Assembly (NCBI GenBank): GCA_036245805.1
Contig: BTRK01000003.1
Span: 40,565,215 to 40,629,214, forward strand
Length of the DNA stretch: 64,000 nucleotides
DNA from: Pristionchus mayeri
Taxonomy: Eukaryota > Nematoda > Chromadorea > Rhabditida > Neodiplogasteridae
Direction: 5' to 3'
Shown: in pieces, positions 20,377-31,153 of the stretch
How the letters are laid out: every line of letters starts with the position of its first letter
How positions within the stretch are numbered: position 1 is the first letter of the stretch
Position numbers and translations under genes: made by a program
The notes under the pieces: model-generated
The model's database searches: none
Told to the model about the DNA's origin: nothing
Seen by the model: only the letters and a program-made list of their open reading frames with translations

Positions 20377-21997
20377 TACGAGAGACTGTCTGAGAAATTG
20401 AACATATGCTTGGCACTAGGCTAAAAACCGAAATCCTCCTAAATGTGCATACATGTAGTACTCGGTGAGTATAGCTCAGGTCTGGCTTATTTAGTGTTCT
20501 AGATCACGCATTGAGAAGTGCGCCGCACTTTAGTCCGAAAAAATTGCAATTTTCGAACTTTGCCATTTCGCTATCGATCTATCATTTCGCTATCGAGAAC
20601 GCCATTTCGCTATCGAGAACGGTTAATATCTCTAAAAATGCGGAATATTCAGGTGATCACACCTACCAAGTTTCGTAAAAATTGGATTAAAGCTCTTCAT
20701 GATACAACGAAAAATCGATATATTTTAGTTTAATCAATTTTAAAGCTTACTCGTAGGAGGGCCTGCCATATTTTCTTTCATTGTATTTGTAGTTCTGGTT
20801 ACTAACTATCTATTAAAGCAAAACAATTAAAATTTAAAAAATAACTTTTAGAGAAAACAGCAAACAACGGCCGGCAACTTGAAATAAAGTCAGTTTGTAA
20901 TAGGCATTGACCTACCGTAACCCAAAGCTGAACTGGAGGTCAGGTGTTCGAGAGTTATCCTACATGGAGTACTCGATGAGGGAACTCTACCACAATCAAT
21001 ACAATTTCGACATGCGCGCAAGAGCGCTGATGTTGAAAAGCTACCGTAATATCTCGATATTTTTTACATCAGCGCTCTTGCGCGCGAGGATGCATATCGA
21101 AATTTTATTGATTACGGTAGAGTTCCCTCATCGAGTACTCCATGTAGGATAACTCTCGAACACCTGCCCTCCAGTTCTGCTTTTGGGTTACGGTAGGCCA
21201 ATTCCTATTACAAACTGATTTTATTTCAAGTTACCGGCCGTTGTTTACTGTTTTCTCTAAGTTATTTTTTTTTTAATTTTAATTGTTTTGCTTTAATAGA
21301 TAGTTAGTAACCAGACCTACAAATAATATGAAAGAAAATATGGCAGGCCCTCCAACGAGTAAGCTTTAAAGAAGGGGTAACACGAATGGATGCTAGGGAG
21401 TCCCACCACGAAGTTATTGCGCTCGCAATGGGATACTGTAGCCAAATAACCCCAAGAACGAGGCGAAAATTATGTAGAACAAGTGAAACATAAATGAGCT
21501 AGCCACAACCCTGCGCTGTCAATGAACTTTGCGCGTATGTAAATAGCCTCATAGCTGTCTGTGAAACTTCGGATAAAGTGATTCATGATCGGGCTACCGG
21601 CTTCTATCACATACACATAGTGGATAATTGAACTAATTTTTCATGTTACTCCTTCTTTAAAATTCGATTAAAACAAAATATATCGATGTTTCCTTGTATC
21701 ATGAAGAGTTTTAATCCAATTATTACGAAACTTGGCAGGTGTGATTAACTGAATATTCCGCATTTTTAGAGATATTAACCGTTCGGATCGATTGCGAAAT
21801 GGCAAAGTTCGAAAATTGCCTTTTTCGGACTAAAGTGCGGCGCACTTCTTAATGCGTGATCTAGAACACTAAATAAGTCACGCCTGAGCTATACTCACCG
21901 AGTACTACATGTATGCACATTTAGGAGGATTTCGATTTTTGGCTTAGTGCCAAGCTTCTACACAAAAATGTTCATTCACTCAGATAGTCTCTCTTAC
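20377..21997. mobile_element. Palindromic element, relative of the 1-3031 family
   Basis: The ends GAGAGACTGTCTGAG (about 20380) and CTCAGATAGTCTCTCTTAC (to about 21997) are inverted. Arms match inward through CATGTAGTACTCGGTGAGTA to a centre near 21045 (GCTACCGTAATATCTCGATA). The two arms pair almost fully except for a MITE in the right arm at 21370-21656. No transposase is seen. Confidence 0.88.
21370..21656. mobile_element. 287-bp MITE flanked by TTAA
   Basis: AGAAGGGGTAACACGAA at the left is inverted at the right (TTCATGTTACTCCTTCT). TTAA lies on both sides (21366-21369 and 21657-21660). The left arm of the host palindrome reads the empty site AGCTTTAAAATTG in reverse. TTAA targeting suggests a piggyBac-type relative. 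Related pieces lie at 28647-28800 and 63135-63157. Confidence 0.88.
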
Positions 21998-23180
21998 ATG
22001 TACGGAATAAATAATTCAATTAAATTCAATTTAACTTGCAATCCTAGTAGAATTTCAATAAACCGGAGAAAATTCGAGAAAGATGGGGAAATGGGTGCAA
22101 TCTGTTAAGGAAGAAGAAATTGCTATTGTACATTTTGTATACAAAATAACTATAATTCTTGACCCGCTTATGAAACCTCCCTCTTGCGAAAATATTTTGA
22201 ATTATCAGCTATGCTATCAGTTTGTCTTTGCTCGTCCACTACTATAGCATTCAAAACGACATTATCCCAACCCTATTCCTACTTCTCTGTTGCAAATACC
22301 GCGTTGATTCAGCTAAAATCACCGGTTGAAATTTTGACAAACATAACTAAGGCGCTCTCGCGCTGCAGTTTGTCTATTTCTTCATGCGATCATCATTTTC
22401 GCCGGTACTATCTAGCAGAACAAGAACAAAAATCCATTAATATCCCTTCGAATAAGGAAATTCGCACAAGCTATCGTTCCCCCTGATTAAATCTTTCAAA
22501 AAAAATCAAACCGACCCATTGCATTCTCGCCTCAGCTCGCCTGTTTCACCTTGAGGTGATCGCTTTCGCCAATGTACAGAAGAATATCATCATAATATCA
22601 TATTTATACTGACGTCAGGCACAATGGTCCTGCAGGAGGGTGACTTCGGTGTGGAGGGGATTGGGATCTTCGGTCTCCGAGCGTCGTTAGGTCAATAAGT
22701 GAGATCTTCTTTGGCTTCTCTGGTCAACTGTAGGGACGATCGTGGCGGATCTCCGTTGAGCATTGAAGTAGATCATCCTGCCGCCGAACACCTGACTTAC
22801 GCCGGTTAGGAACTCACAGCGCAGACTTGAGCGGGGCTTTACTTGACGCTAGATCACTCGAGACAATGGGAATCCGTCCGTGCTCCTCTTCTTGAAGTGC
22901 ACCAAGTAGGCGATACTCTCCGGATTGCCCAAGCTGACGGGAAAGGATCAAACTAGGTCGGAAAAGAGCGGAGTCATGGACGACGGCCCATCACGAGCGC
23001 TAGAATGAAGAATGAGAAGAAGAATGAGCTTGGAAAAATTAAACTAATTGAAAAAAATTAAACCAAAGAAGAAGCGCTCACTCAGCACAACCGTCTGAGA
23101 CAATAACCATATTAGGCATCCGATGAACTGCGCGAACCCGGAGAGCGGATGAAGTAGGAGACTTGCATGGAAGGCACATG
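21998..23180. repeat. DRF copy and a GC-richer unassigned block
   Basis: 22220-22600 is a DRF copy like 45720-46050 and 62215-62540 (CGCTGCAGTTTG, TTCTTCATGCGATCAT, AACCGACCC). 22620-23030 is richer in GC. On the minus strand it has partial frames, for example one with MIYFNAQRRSATIVP, but I cannot assign it; it may be the remnant of an old coding element. Confidence 0.55.
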
Positions 23181-23202
23181 GTCGGATGATCACTACTGAT
23201 GA

Positions 23203-23296
23203 CAAAACGGCACGCGCTCTCCTCGTTTCACACGCTCTCTCGCTCTGTCTGACCGGCGAGAGAGCGTGTGAAACGAGGAGAGCGCGCGCCGTTTTG
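23203..23296. repeat. Near-perfect hairpin, 41-bp stem
   Basis: CAAAACGGCACGCGCTCTCC...CGCTCTCTCGC pairs with GCGAGAGAGCG...GGAGAGCGCGCGCCGTTTTG around an 11-base loop (TCTGTCTGACC). A diverged sister lies at 27185-27278. It is a short foldback or MITE; a structured RNA cannot be excluded. Confidence 0.85.
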
Positions 23297-23321
23297 GTAT
23301 AAATGATCACGGTCGGATGAT

Positions 23322-23455
23322 AACCTACTGGATGATAACCAAAAAATGGGCCCTTCTGTACAACTTTCAGAGTAGGTTCCCAAAGTGTAAAAGTCAATGA
23401 AAGTTCTACAGAAGGGGTTCTTTATTTGGTTATCATCCAGAAGGTTATCTTCCAA
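23322..23455. repeat. Second hairpin next to the first
   Basis: GGATGATAACCAAAAAATGG and TTCTGTACAACTTTCA pair with TGAAAGTTCTACAGAA and TTGGTTATCATCC about 60 bp apart. It lies directly beside the 23.2-kb hairpin. Confidence 0.75.
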
Positions 23456-25221
23456 CCGCCTGGAAAGAGAGGTTTTTTTCGAAGACATATTAAATAGGCC
23501 GTAATCAGGGTGTTGTGTAGAACTCAAGAATAATTGCAAAACTATCTCGACCTATTTCAAACATTCGAGCTAGACAAATCTCCGTTTCAATAGTTCAACA
23601 CTTGTTCTTTGTATTTTCAACATCATTGCGATCTCGCTACGGTCTTTCAAAAAATATTAAACCGACCCGGTGCACTCTCGCTTTACCTCGATTACTTCAT
23701 ATTTTGGTAATCATTTTCGTTTTCGGTTCTTGATGATCAAAAATAATTACAAGAACGATTTCAATTGTTTTGATCTTCTCGTACTATTCCAAACATTCAA
23801 GGCAGTCACAAGGCCGTTTCAGTTGTCCTGCGTACTCGCCCCCGTGTCTTGTCCAAACCGGTAGGATCTGAACGCCTAGGATAATAATTATTTACGTATC
23901 TTATTCATCGGTATGTTATACGTAACATCGGTCGAGAGAATGCTCTCAACTGAGACAATCAAAGACCATCTCCTCTATGATGCCACTCAGTTTTACGTGA
24001 GACGGGATCGAACAACTCGAGCGAGTGTGCCTACGACTCGGTGCCGCAGTCAACCGTAGTATCTACCGCACCTTTAGTGATCGATTATGATGCTCGGATT
24101 ACTCATCGGAGACGGCTACGCGGATGCGAAGGGCGGACGAGGGAGATTCCATCTCTAAGATAGAGATATATAGAAAAGGAAGATACTGAGAGGCTGGATA
24201 GAAGGTAGAGGTGAAATAATCTGAATGTTGATCAAAATTTCAATTTTAAAGTGCAGACTGGGCGTGGAGATCGTCGATACTGCCTGTCTTAATTCTCTAT
24301 CGCAAATACCAAAGATAATCAGATGGATTCACCGAATAACGTAAAAAGTCGAATTTGAATTTGCGTTACCGCTTTTCTTGCTCACCATGCAATTACCGGT
24401 GACACCAATATTCAGTGGAGTAGCAGTCAAAATAAAGCCTCATGACTTTTCGAGCGATACGATATCCGAGATGAAAGGTATTCTCCCTAAAAGATGTAAA
24501 AAACACTTACCGCGAAACCTGACTTGTCCTTGGAGAGAACTCGAGAGAAGAGGATGTTTCACGTTTCAAACATTGTTTCACGTTTCGTCTGCCTGTCTAC
24601 TACCTACAGTACCTTGAAAAAAATAACACTTTATCTAGAGACCGCAAGGTGGGTGACCGAATTGCTTTGGCAGGGTCATTTGTGGGTCTAATGTATCCCT
24701 TTGAGGCTAAATAAGCTCATACTTTTTGCCGTTTGGCGATATCATATCTTTGACTCGAGTTATGGCCCAAAAAGACCTCGAAAGAGTCACAACGGAAAGG
24801 GAGTCGAAATCGGGACGAGAGCGAAGTAGGCGGAGCCCCCTCTTCCTGGTTTCCCCAAAAGTTTGAGCATAGCTTCGCATCGAGCTTGCTCGAGGATCAG
24901 AGGAAAGGCAGAGGTCCTCAAGAGCGCGCGCTCTCTGCACACGCCGGGTGAGAGACAAGCGAGAAAGTAGAGAGGAAGCACGGCCCCTTTGTAGTTCCAT
25001 TAGCGCACGCTCTTGAACCTTTGAAATGAAATGATTAATCGGAAAAAAATCCTAAAAATAAGTTCTCGGTGTCAATCGACGCCTAAAATCAGGAACTATT
25101 CATCACACCATGCCCGTGCTAAGAATTGTCGTCGGAACCTTTCCATTTCTCTATCATGAACCCTAAAAAGGCCTTTTTTAGATATTTCTGATTAGATAAT
25201 GTATGACGGGCACCCTGTCGT
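23456..25221. repeat. DRF mosaic
   Basis: It holds a CCGACCCGGTGCACTCTCGC block near 23660, GGAGACGGCTACGCGG near 24100 and the strongly conserved module at 24260-24510. 24640-25020 is a purine-rich GC-richer block with GAGCGCGCGCTCTC; its opposing frames at 24707-25000 look like composition artefacts. No gene is identified. Confidence 0.55.
24260..24510. repeat. Conserved DRF module (inverted copy at 44285-44550)
   Basis: A stretch of about 63 bp (GACTTTTCGAGCGATACGAT onward to AAAGATGTAAAAAACAC) is identical to the inverted copy near 44310-44375. Flanks diverge by about 10% or more. A weaker third copy lies at 57500-57650. The plus frame reads KIKPHDFSSDTISEMKGILP in both strong copies, but upstream the frames differ by an indel, so coding is doubtful. 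Confidence 0.7.
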
Positions 25222-25720
25222 TTATGAGAGACTTTTTGAGTCAGTGAACATATTTGTAGATAACCTTGGCAAAGTGCGAAAAATGGATTTTGCCTATACT
25301 GTGCCCACATCTAGTACTCGACGAGTATAGCTCGTGTGCCACATCTCGGGTGTTCTAGTTCACTCTCAGCGAAATGGTGCACACACAAATATACAAACTG
25401 GATTTGCGAACTTTGCCATTTCGAAAGCGTTTCGAACGACTTACCTCTTAAAAATCAAGAATATTTCGGTGATTGCATACACCTAGTTTCAAAAAGTTAG
25501 GATCTCTAATCGTTGAGAAACAAGAAAAAATAAAATTCAAAAATTTGTAGCTCATTCAGATGGGTGGATATCATCATTTTTTATTGCTTTATTTTCTAGG
25601 GTTGTCTGGTTACTACCCACATAAAAAATATTAAAAAAATAAAAAATACGTTTTTTTGAGAAATCACCAAGTGTGCTAAAAGGTAGTCAATTTTCACAGC
25701 CTCGATTTTACCCTAAATCA
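25222..25720. mobile_element. One arm of a palindromic element (1-3031 family)
   Basis: TATGAGAGACTTTTTGAGTC through CATATTTGTAGATAACCTTG matches 623-675. The order of blocks (AGTACTCGACGAGTATAGCTC, GTTCTAG, TTTGCCATTTCG) follows the same family. I cannot find the opposite arm, so it is truncated or replaced by the palindrome at 25976. Confidence 0.75.
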
Positions 25721-25975
25721 CGCATCTCTGAGTAAGGATCCCCAAGAATAGGGCGATAATCGTTACGCACAAAATAAACTAGGCTCTCTATCTAGTAGAA
25801 TAACATCAAAAGTTGCGGGACTGCACATCGTTATGTCAAGATTTCATTGGCCTGAAAACGCGAAATTCATGGTGTCTGCATACAATTTTCAGAAATTTAG
25901 GCAGTTTATTTTCATTTGATCATTTAACATCATTTGGCCATCAGCTGCATTCAAATTTGAATAGAAAATGGAAAA

Positions 25976-26373
25976 TTTTCATATTTCTGAAAAACATGTG
26001 TTGCTCATCTTCGATTATTTCCATGTTTGAGCTACCGCAAAACGAGGGATTGGCTAAAGCTACCAGAATGTGTAGTCGTAAAGTAAAGTAGAGCAAAACT
26101 TGTGCTAATAAATTGCAAAATAACTTCACCCAATGTGGTCGTTTCCTAAATATGTTCGACCAAATGGACTCGATTTCCTCATCATGTGATCGAAAATATT
26201 TAGGAAACGACAACATTGGGTGAAGTTATTTTGCAATTTATTAGCACAAGTTTTGCTCTACTTTACTTAACGACTGCACATTTTGGTAACTTTAGCCAAT
26301 CCCTCGTTTTGCGGTAGCTCAAATATGGAAATAATCGAAGATGAGCAACACATGTTTTTCAGAAATATGAAAA
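25976..26373. repeat. 400-bp near-perfect palindrome
   Basis: The left arm TTTCATATTTCTGAAAAACA...TAGAGCAAAACTTGTGCTAA is inverted in the right arm ending TTTTTCAGAAATATGAAA. The centre is near 26168 in ATGTTCGACCAAATGG. It may be the centre of the 25222 element or a separate foldback. No coding is seen. Confidence 0.85.
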
Positions 26374-27184
26374 AAACTCCTCCTAGGTGGGCGGAGCCTG
26401 CGGTCTCTAACTTTATCATTTCATCGGGATACTTACCATAACCCCTTACTGTATATCTGAGCCTGTATGAATTCCTTCAATTGATATCAGTGTACACGAA
26501 TGCATGCGAACAGAAATGGAATGATTTTTGCATGTTTTTCGAGCTCGTATTAACAACCTTCAAATCGTAAAATATTTTATTCACTTCTGTATCTTCTCTC
26601 TCACTATTCAAATATTTTAAGTGTTCACATTTTGCGTTCACCGTTCGGATTTCTCCGCACAGGGCCAATTACAAATCCACCCTCATCCCTCATTCTTCTC
26701 GTGCGTTTCCTACCTTATTCGTACCGTTGTGTAGGTTTTCTTTATGAAATGATATGTTGTCGATTATTAGTTGCTGCAATCTCAGAATCGTAAATAAGTC
26801 TACGTTCCATGGATGAGACAAAAAAATCAGCAGTTGACCGCTAGCGAATCGTGTCCAGGTGCTTCTACTCCCATGTCATGAAACCCCCCAAGTCCGCCTG
26901 AGGGAACAGAGACATGAGATAGATCAGAGATCAAGCTAGAATAATTTTTGAGAAGTCTATTTTCTATAAATATTTCTCATCTCAAGAGCATCTTTGCGAT
27001 TATTCGATTAAACCAGCACGCCCTATTTAGAAGTAGCGAAACTAGAACCGAACGGGACTAGAAAATTCACGAGGAGGGTTGAAAATTGGAGTAATCACTT
27101 ATCACAAAGTAACTTTACGGAACAGTCTCGCATTGAATTTACACACACCGATCTACACTTCACTCAACTCTAAAGTCTGATGGA

Positions 27185-27278
27185 GAGTAATCGTCTGACT
27201 CTCTCCAAATCTCATGCTCTCTCTCTTTCTCTAACCGGTGACAGAGTGTGTGATATGGGGAGAGTCAGACCATTGCTC
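27185..27278. repeat. Hairpin, sister of the 23.2-kb hairpin
   Basis: GAGTAATCGTCTGACTCTCT pairs with GGGAGAGTCAGACCATTGCTC. The loop side CTAACCGGTGACAGAG parallels GACCGGCGAGAGAG in the 23.2-kb copy. The stem is imperfect. Confidence 0.75.
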
Positions 27279-27904
27279 GTGATGGAGTGGCGCGAATCAA
27301 ATCCGAACATTCGACCTAACATGCAATCATTCAGAAGTCGAACCACATATTCACTATCGTGCATGGGTTGTAAATTCTACCATTGAGGCTGCCGTGGTTG
27401 CTAAATTACAAGGTGCTGCGGATGCGCAAGTGAATGAATACATCAAAAAAGTAGCATTAGTATTTTTTTCCAGAGACGATCTATCGACAACTTGCGAAAC
27501 CCATTGCATTTAATCCAACCACGAAACCCGAGTTTTCCTTGGAGAAAATTCTGCGAAACTGGGCAACGAACAGATCGAGAAGCGAAAATATTTAACTTTC
27601 AATTACCCGATTGAACACTGAACACAGACATTGGTTGTACAATTACCCAGTTTCAAGGAGGGTACGCTTCCTCCATCGCCCGCTCCGTTCATTTTCGTAT
27701 TTCTTTTCTCATCGTTCCACCGACCGAGAGTGTATGTAGTATGAATATACGATTGCCCGAATTACGAACTTTAGCGGAAGCAAGTTGATGGACAACCATA
27801 AATTGTTGCAGTGTAGTCTCTGTATTCATGTAGACCGAACCTTCACCGATTAACAATATGAAATTACTATAAATCTTACCTATGAAACCAAGAACAAGCA
27901 ATTG

Positions 27905-28005
27905 CATCTGCTAATCTATGCATATGCAAATGCTAACTCTTCATGCTAATCAATGCATATGCATATGCATATGCAAACTCTTCTATGCATATGCTAACTC
28001 TTCAT
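27905..28005. repeat. ATGCATATGC-rich low-complexity stretch
   Basis: Repeated ATGCATATGC and GCTAACTCTTCAT blocks, each self-complementary in part, lie immediately before the LINE's 5' region. Confidence 0.7.
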
Positions 28006-28272
28006 TTTCGCTCGCCCTGAGTGGTCGGTTCGGTCTGCGCTCTCGAATAGAGTGAACTGAGAGGATCGGGCGACAGTCTCCGCAACAAGACGGCCCTATT
28101 TCGATCGGTTGCGTGACTCCGGCTTCTGCCGTATGAGTGTGTGTGTGATCCGGCTGTTGTCGTGTGAGTGAAGTGCTGGTGCACTGTGTGCCAGTGTGGC
28201 GAGTGAAGGCGAAGCTGCCTGTGTGTGTGACGAGATAGGCGTGGCCTCTCGTAGTCTGGTCAGACTGGAAAG

Positions 28273-28409
28273 ATGATAGATCGATGGAAAGATCTCACGG
28301 GTGGAGAGAAGAGAGATGGATTGAGGAGGACGAATGCAAATTGCGACGGAGGAGGAGAGAGTAAACCGATCAAGGCGCCGAGAAGAGCGGGAAATAAGAT
28401 GGCCAGGAA
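28273..28409 (+). pseudogene. LINE ORF, 5' part before the hAT insertion
   Basis: The frame starts with ATG at 28273, just after an in-frame TAG, and reads MIDRWKDLTGGEKRDG at its start and AGNKMARN at its end. The frame continues exactly into 31154 (DCLRVGSLNVG) when the hAT element and one target-duplication copy are taken out. It forms the N-terminal extension ahead of the endonuclease domain. A second in-frame ATG is at 28399. Confidence 0.85.
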
Positions 28410-28646
28410 TAGAGTGTCGAAAACGACTGATTGAGCAAATTCAAAGCGTTGCGAATGATTTTATCCAAAGCGTTGCTTAACATTCAAATCCAAATCCAAA
28501 GTGTTGTTTATTTGTCAACAAGTTGCGAATAATCGAAAACAAAAACAATGTTGATTAAAACGATCTAAAAATACAATTTTGAACTGTGTTTCAAAAATTA
28601 TACTTCTCAAAACTGTATAATACTTCGGAAAAAAATAATAAGAAGA

Positions 28647-28800
28647 GTGAGTGAAACATAAATGAGCATGCCACTACCCTGCGCCGTCAATGAACTTTGC
28701 GCGTATGTAAATAGCCCCAGAGTCGCCTGTGAAACTTCGTACAAAGTGATTTCTGGTCGGGTGAGTGAGCTCTACAACATCCACTGGGTCACTACGGTTG
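28647..28800. repeat. Fragment of the TTAA MITE inside the hAT element
   Basis: GTGAAACATAAATGAGC through CTTTGCGCGTATGTAAATAG to GTGAAACTTCG matches the interior of the MITE at about 21483-21600. The ends are not preserved. Confidence 0.8.
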
Positions 28801-28829
28801 GCCAAGCATTCTCCGGAGCACCCCTTTAA

Positions 28830-29930
28830 TTCATTCTGAATCCCGCTATAACACACACAACAATGTTAATGTTACCTTAATATTCGATAAACTGGCAGAT
28901 AATTTTTGTTTTTTAGTTGGTGGTTGGTCAAAGAGCACAGTGAAAACATCCTGTGCATCACTCTATAATGATGATATACACATCGTAACGATTGGTTGCA
29001 ATGTAGGTAATCTAGCCTTTGCTGTAGATATATTCTGGGGTGGTACTTCAGTTGAACAATGACTCGGCATGTTGGGGTGGGAATCTACACAAAAACGAAC
29101 TATTATTAATCATACTAGGGGCGATTCCACTCATACCATGCGTTATCGGTTATTAGAGACACCGGCAGAGCGCCAACTTCGCTCATTGCGACAGTACTTA
29201 TTAAGTCCGCCATTTTCTCAGCAGTCTCAGCAAATTTTGTTTTCCATGCTTAGACTGCCAACCATCAGCAGTGGCTGACCACGAACTCGATCCCTTTATT
29301 AACTGAAACGGATAATTAAATTTACTTTAAAAATAGGTGATCTATTATTTTACCTTCATGAAATGATTCTTGGATTCTTCAGCCAACTCTTTAACTGTGC
29401 GAGATACAAAGTGAACCGAAGGTGGTTTCATCTTTTAATTAAGTGACTGAGCAAAGCAATGACATCTTCTGAGTGCAACCTTTAAAACTATCACCTGGAT
29501 AAGAGTAGTCATTTCGGGAGAGGACGTTACTCGATACGGGATGTTATGTTATGTTATCGCAAGTAAACGTGTAACATTCAAATTGACTGTGTCCTTATAA
29601 TCACACCAATGAACATGCATTTTAATTAAATATTACCTGATCGCATTCTGCTTGCAAGTACTTCAAAGGATGAGTTCGCCTCATGTGTTCAATAAGATTA
29701 TTTGTTCCAGTTGGGTTCTTTATTATGATAGTCTCATCTAAAATCATCAATGATAATCACATAAAGTGGTGTTAAAAAATACAAAATGAAGAAAAAAATG
29801 TAAAAAAACACTTGCCGGTGCAGTGATTGCACTTATACGAAAGGGAGTCATCTATTTGTTCATAATGGCAATAGACTGTAGACGTTTTCTTGCGGGATTT
29901 CCTTAAACCACCAGCCAGTCTGGAAGACAT
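28830..29930 (-). pseudogene. hAT transposase remnant (BED finger, catalytic Asp motifs)
   Basis: Exon 1 (29816-29930) begins MSSRLAGG and has CNHC. Exon 2 (29637-29737) continues with TGTNNLIEHMRRTH. Together these give a BED zinc finger, with the Cys pair and His pair split by a 78-bp intron whose donor is GC (CCG then GCAAGT) and acceptor TTTTAG. Exon 3 is 29354-29431 (KPPSVHFVSRTVKELAEESK), with donor AAG/GTAAAA. Exon 4 starts at 29302 after TTTCAG and contains SWSATADGWQS, the first-aspartate motif of hAT transposases. A frameshift follows, then LITDNA near 29140, the second-aspartate motif. All junction phases agree. The third acidic residue and the dimerisation domain are absent. The exons are inferred by eye. 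Confidence 0.82.
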
Positions 29931-29946
29931 TGAAAAGAGTGAATAA

Positions 29947-31014
29947 CAGAGGAAATCTGAGAGAACCGAGATACGTCCGTACAGCAAAAAAGTAACATAT
30001 GCTGGAAATTTTCCACCTGGCATACTTTTTCACGTAGATCACGAAAATCGACCTTAGGAAGCCGTATCTTTGACCCCTCATTTCCTGTAGCGCGCCTCAA
30101 CGGCGAGGTCGGTTTTTGCAAATCGTGAACGGATGCTCCAAACCCCATACATATATAGTAATTCTGAACGAGCTCGACGAGATAAGCATTTTTCATGTTG
30201 GAAGTGAAGGGCTAGCTCATCTGTGAAAAAAGTTATGGCCCTTTAAATTATAAAAATTGAGACGCTGAGAAAATGGTGCTCGATAACAATCCAATTTTGC
30301 TTTCATTCGATTCCTCGTGCAATTTTACTCCTGCATGCAAATTTATAGGGAAATCGGGTGTGGCGTCACACAAACACGGATTTTTCGGTGGTTTAGTAGC
30401 CAAAAATCGAAAATCTCAGAATAAGTCGGGTTAATTTTTTTCTGACGTATTTCGACCCGTAGAAAACGAATTTGCACATATATCCACACCAAAACGTGAA
30501 AGAAAATTTGTAGGCGTAAAAAATCGTAATTTTTGGCCAAAAAATCTCGACTTCGCTATATTCTTTTGAAAATTTCGTTCCATATACCACACCCGATTTC
30601 CCTATAAATTTATATGCAGGGGTAAACTTGCACGAGGAATCGAATGAAAACAAAATTGGATTGTTATCGAGCACCATATTCTCAGGGTCTCAATTTTTAT
30701 AATTTAAAGGGCCATAACTTTTTTCACAGATGAGCTAGTCCTTCACTTCCAACATGAAAAATGCTTATCTCGTCGAGATCGTTCAGAATTACTATATATG
30801 TATGGGGTTTGGAGCAGCCGTTCACGTTTTGCAAAAACCGCGCTAAAACCGCGAGGCGCGCTACAGGAAATGAGGGGTCAAAGATACGGCTTCCTAAGGT
30901 CGATTTTCGTGATCTACGTGAAAAAGTATGCCAGGGGGCAAATTTCCAGCATATGTTACTTTTTTGCTGTACGGACACTACAGGGAGAACCTAAATTCTA
31001 TCAGATTTCCTCTG
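29947..31014. mobile_element. Palindromic element inserted in the hAT element
   Basis: CAGAGGAAATCTGA at 29947 is inverted at 31014 (TCAGATTTCCTCTG). ATAA abuts both ends, a possible 4-bp duplication. Arms pair through GTCCGTACAGCAAAAAAGTA and GGTCAAAGATACGGCTTCCT to a centre near 30465. It lies 16 bp before the transposase start, on its 5' side. It has no gene of its own; frames on both strands are mirror images. Confidence 0.88.
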
Positions 31015-31153
31015 ATAAACAACGCATTGGCAAATAAACAACATGTTGATTTGCATTATATCCAACACGTTGTTTATTGATAACAAGTTCAAAACAACAC
31101 GTTGTTTACAAAATTGTCAACAAGTTGTTTGTTTTCGACACTCTAGCCAGGAA

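Larger units (their letters stand above)
26374..28009. repeat. DRF mosaic upstream of the LINE
   Basis: 27000-27180 is a diverged copy of 14860-14990 (CTATTTAGAAGTAGCGAAAC). 27520-27640 carries the ACGAAACCCGAGTTTTCCTTGG block also seen near 24505, 49595, 49755 and 52965. No gene is seen. Confidence 0.6.
28410..31145 (-). mobile_element. hAT DNA transposon, degenerate
   Basis: TAGAGTGTCGAAAAC at 28410 is inverted at 31145 (GTTTTCGACACTCTA). An 8-bp duplication, GCCAGGAA, lies at 28402-28409 and 31146-31153. Eight bases is the hAT target size. Subterminal DNA at both ends is full of CAACRYGTTGTTT-like motifs (for example 28450-28545 and 31020-31130), as transposase binding sites often are. 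The minus strand carries a hAT transposase remnant. The C-terminal domain is missing. The element was itself hit by the palindrome at 29947 and holds a MITE piece at 28647. Confidence 0.9.

Noticed and set aside
22620..23030. A host exon in the GC-richer block
   Set aside because: Minus-strand frames are short and broken and no domain or splice pattern could be supported.
29903..30978. Several 70-97 codon frames at 30-31 kb
   Set aside because: They are mirror-image frames within a palindrome and are the same protein read from both arms.
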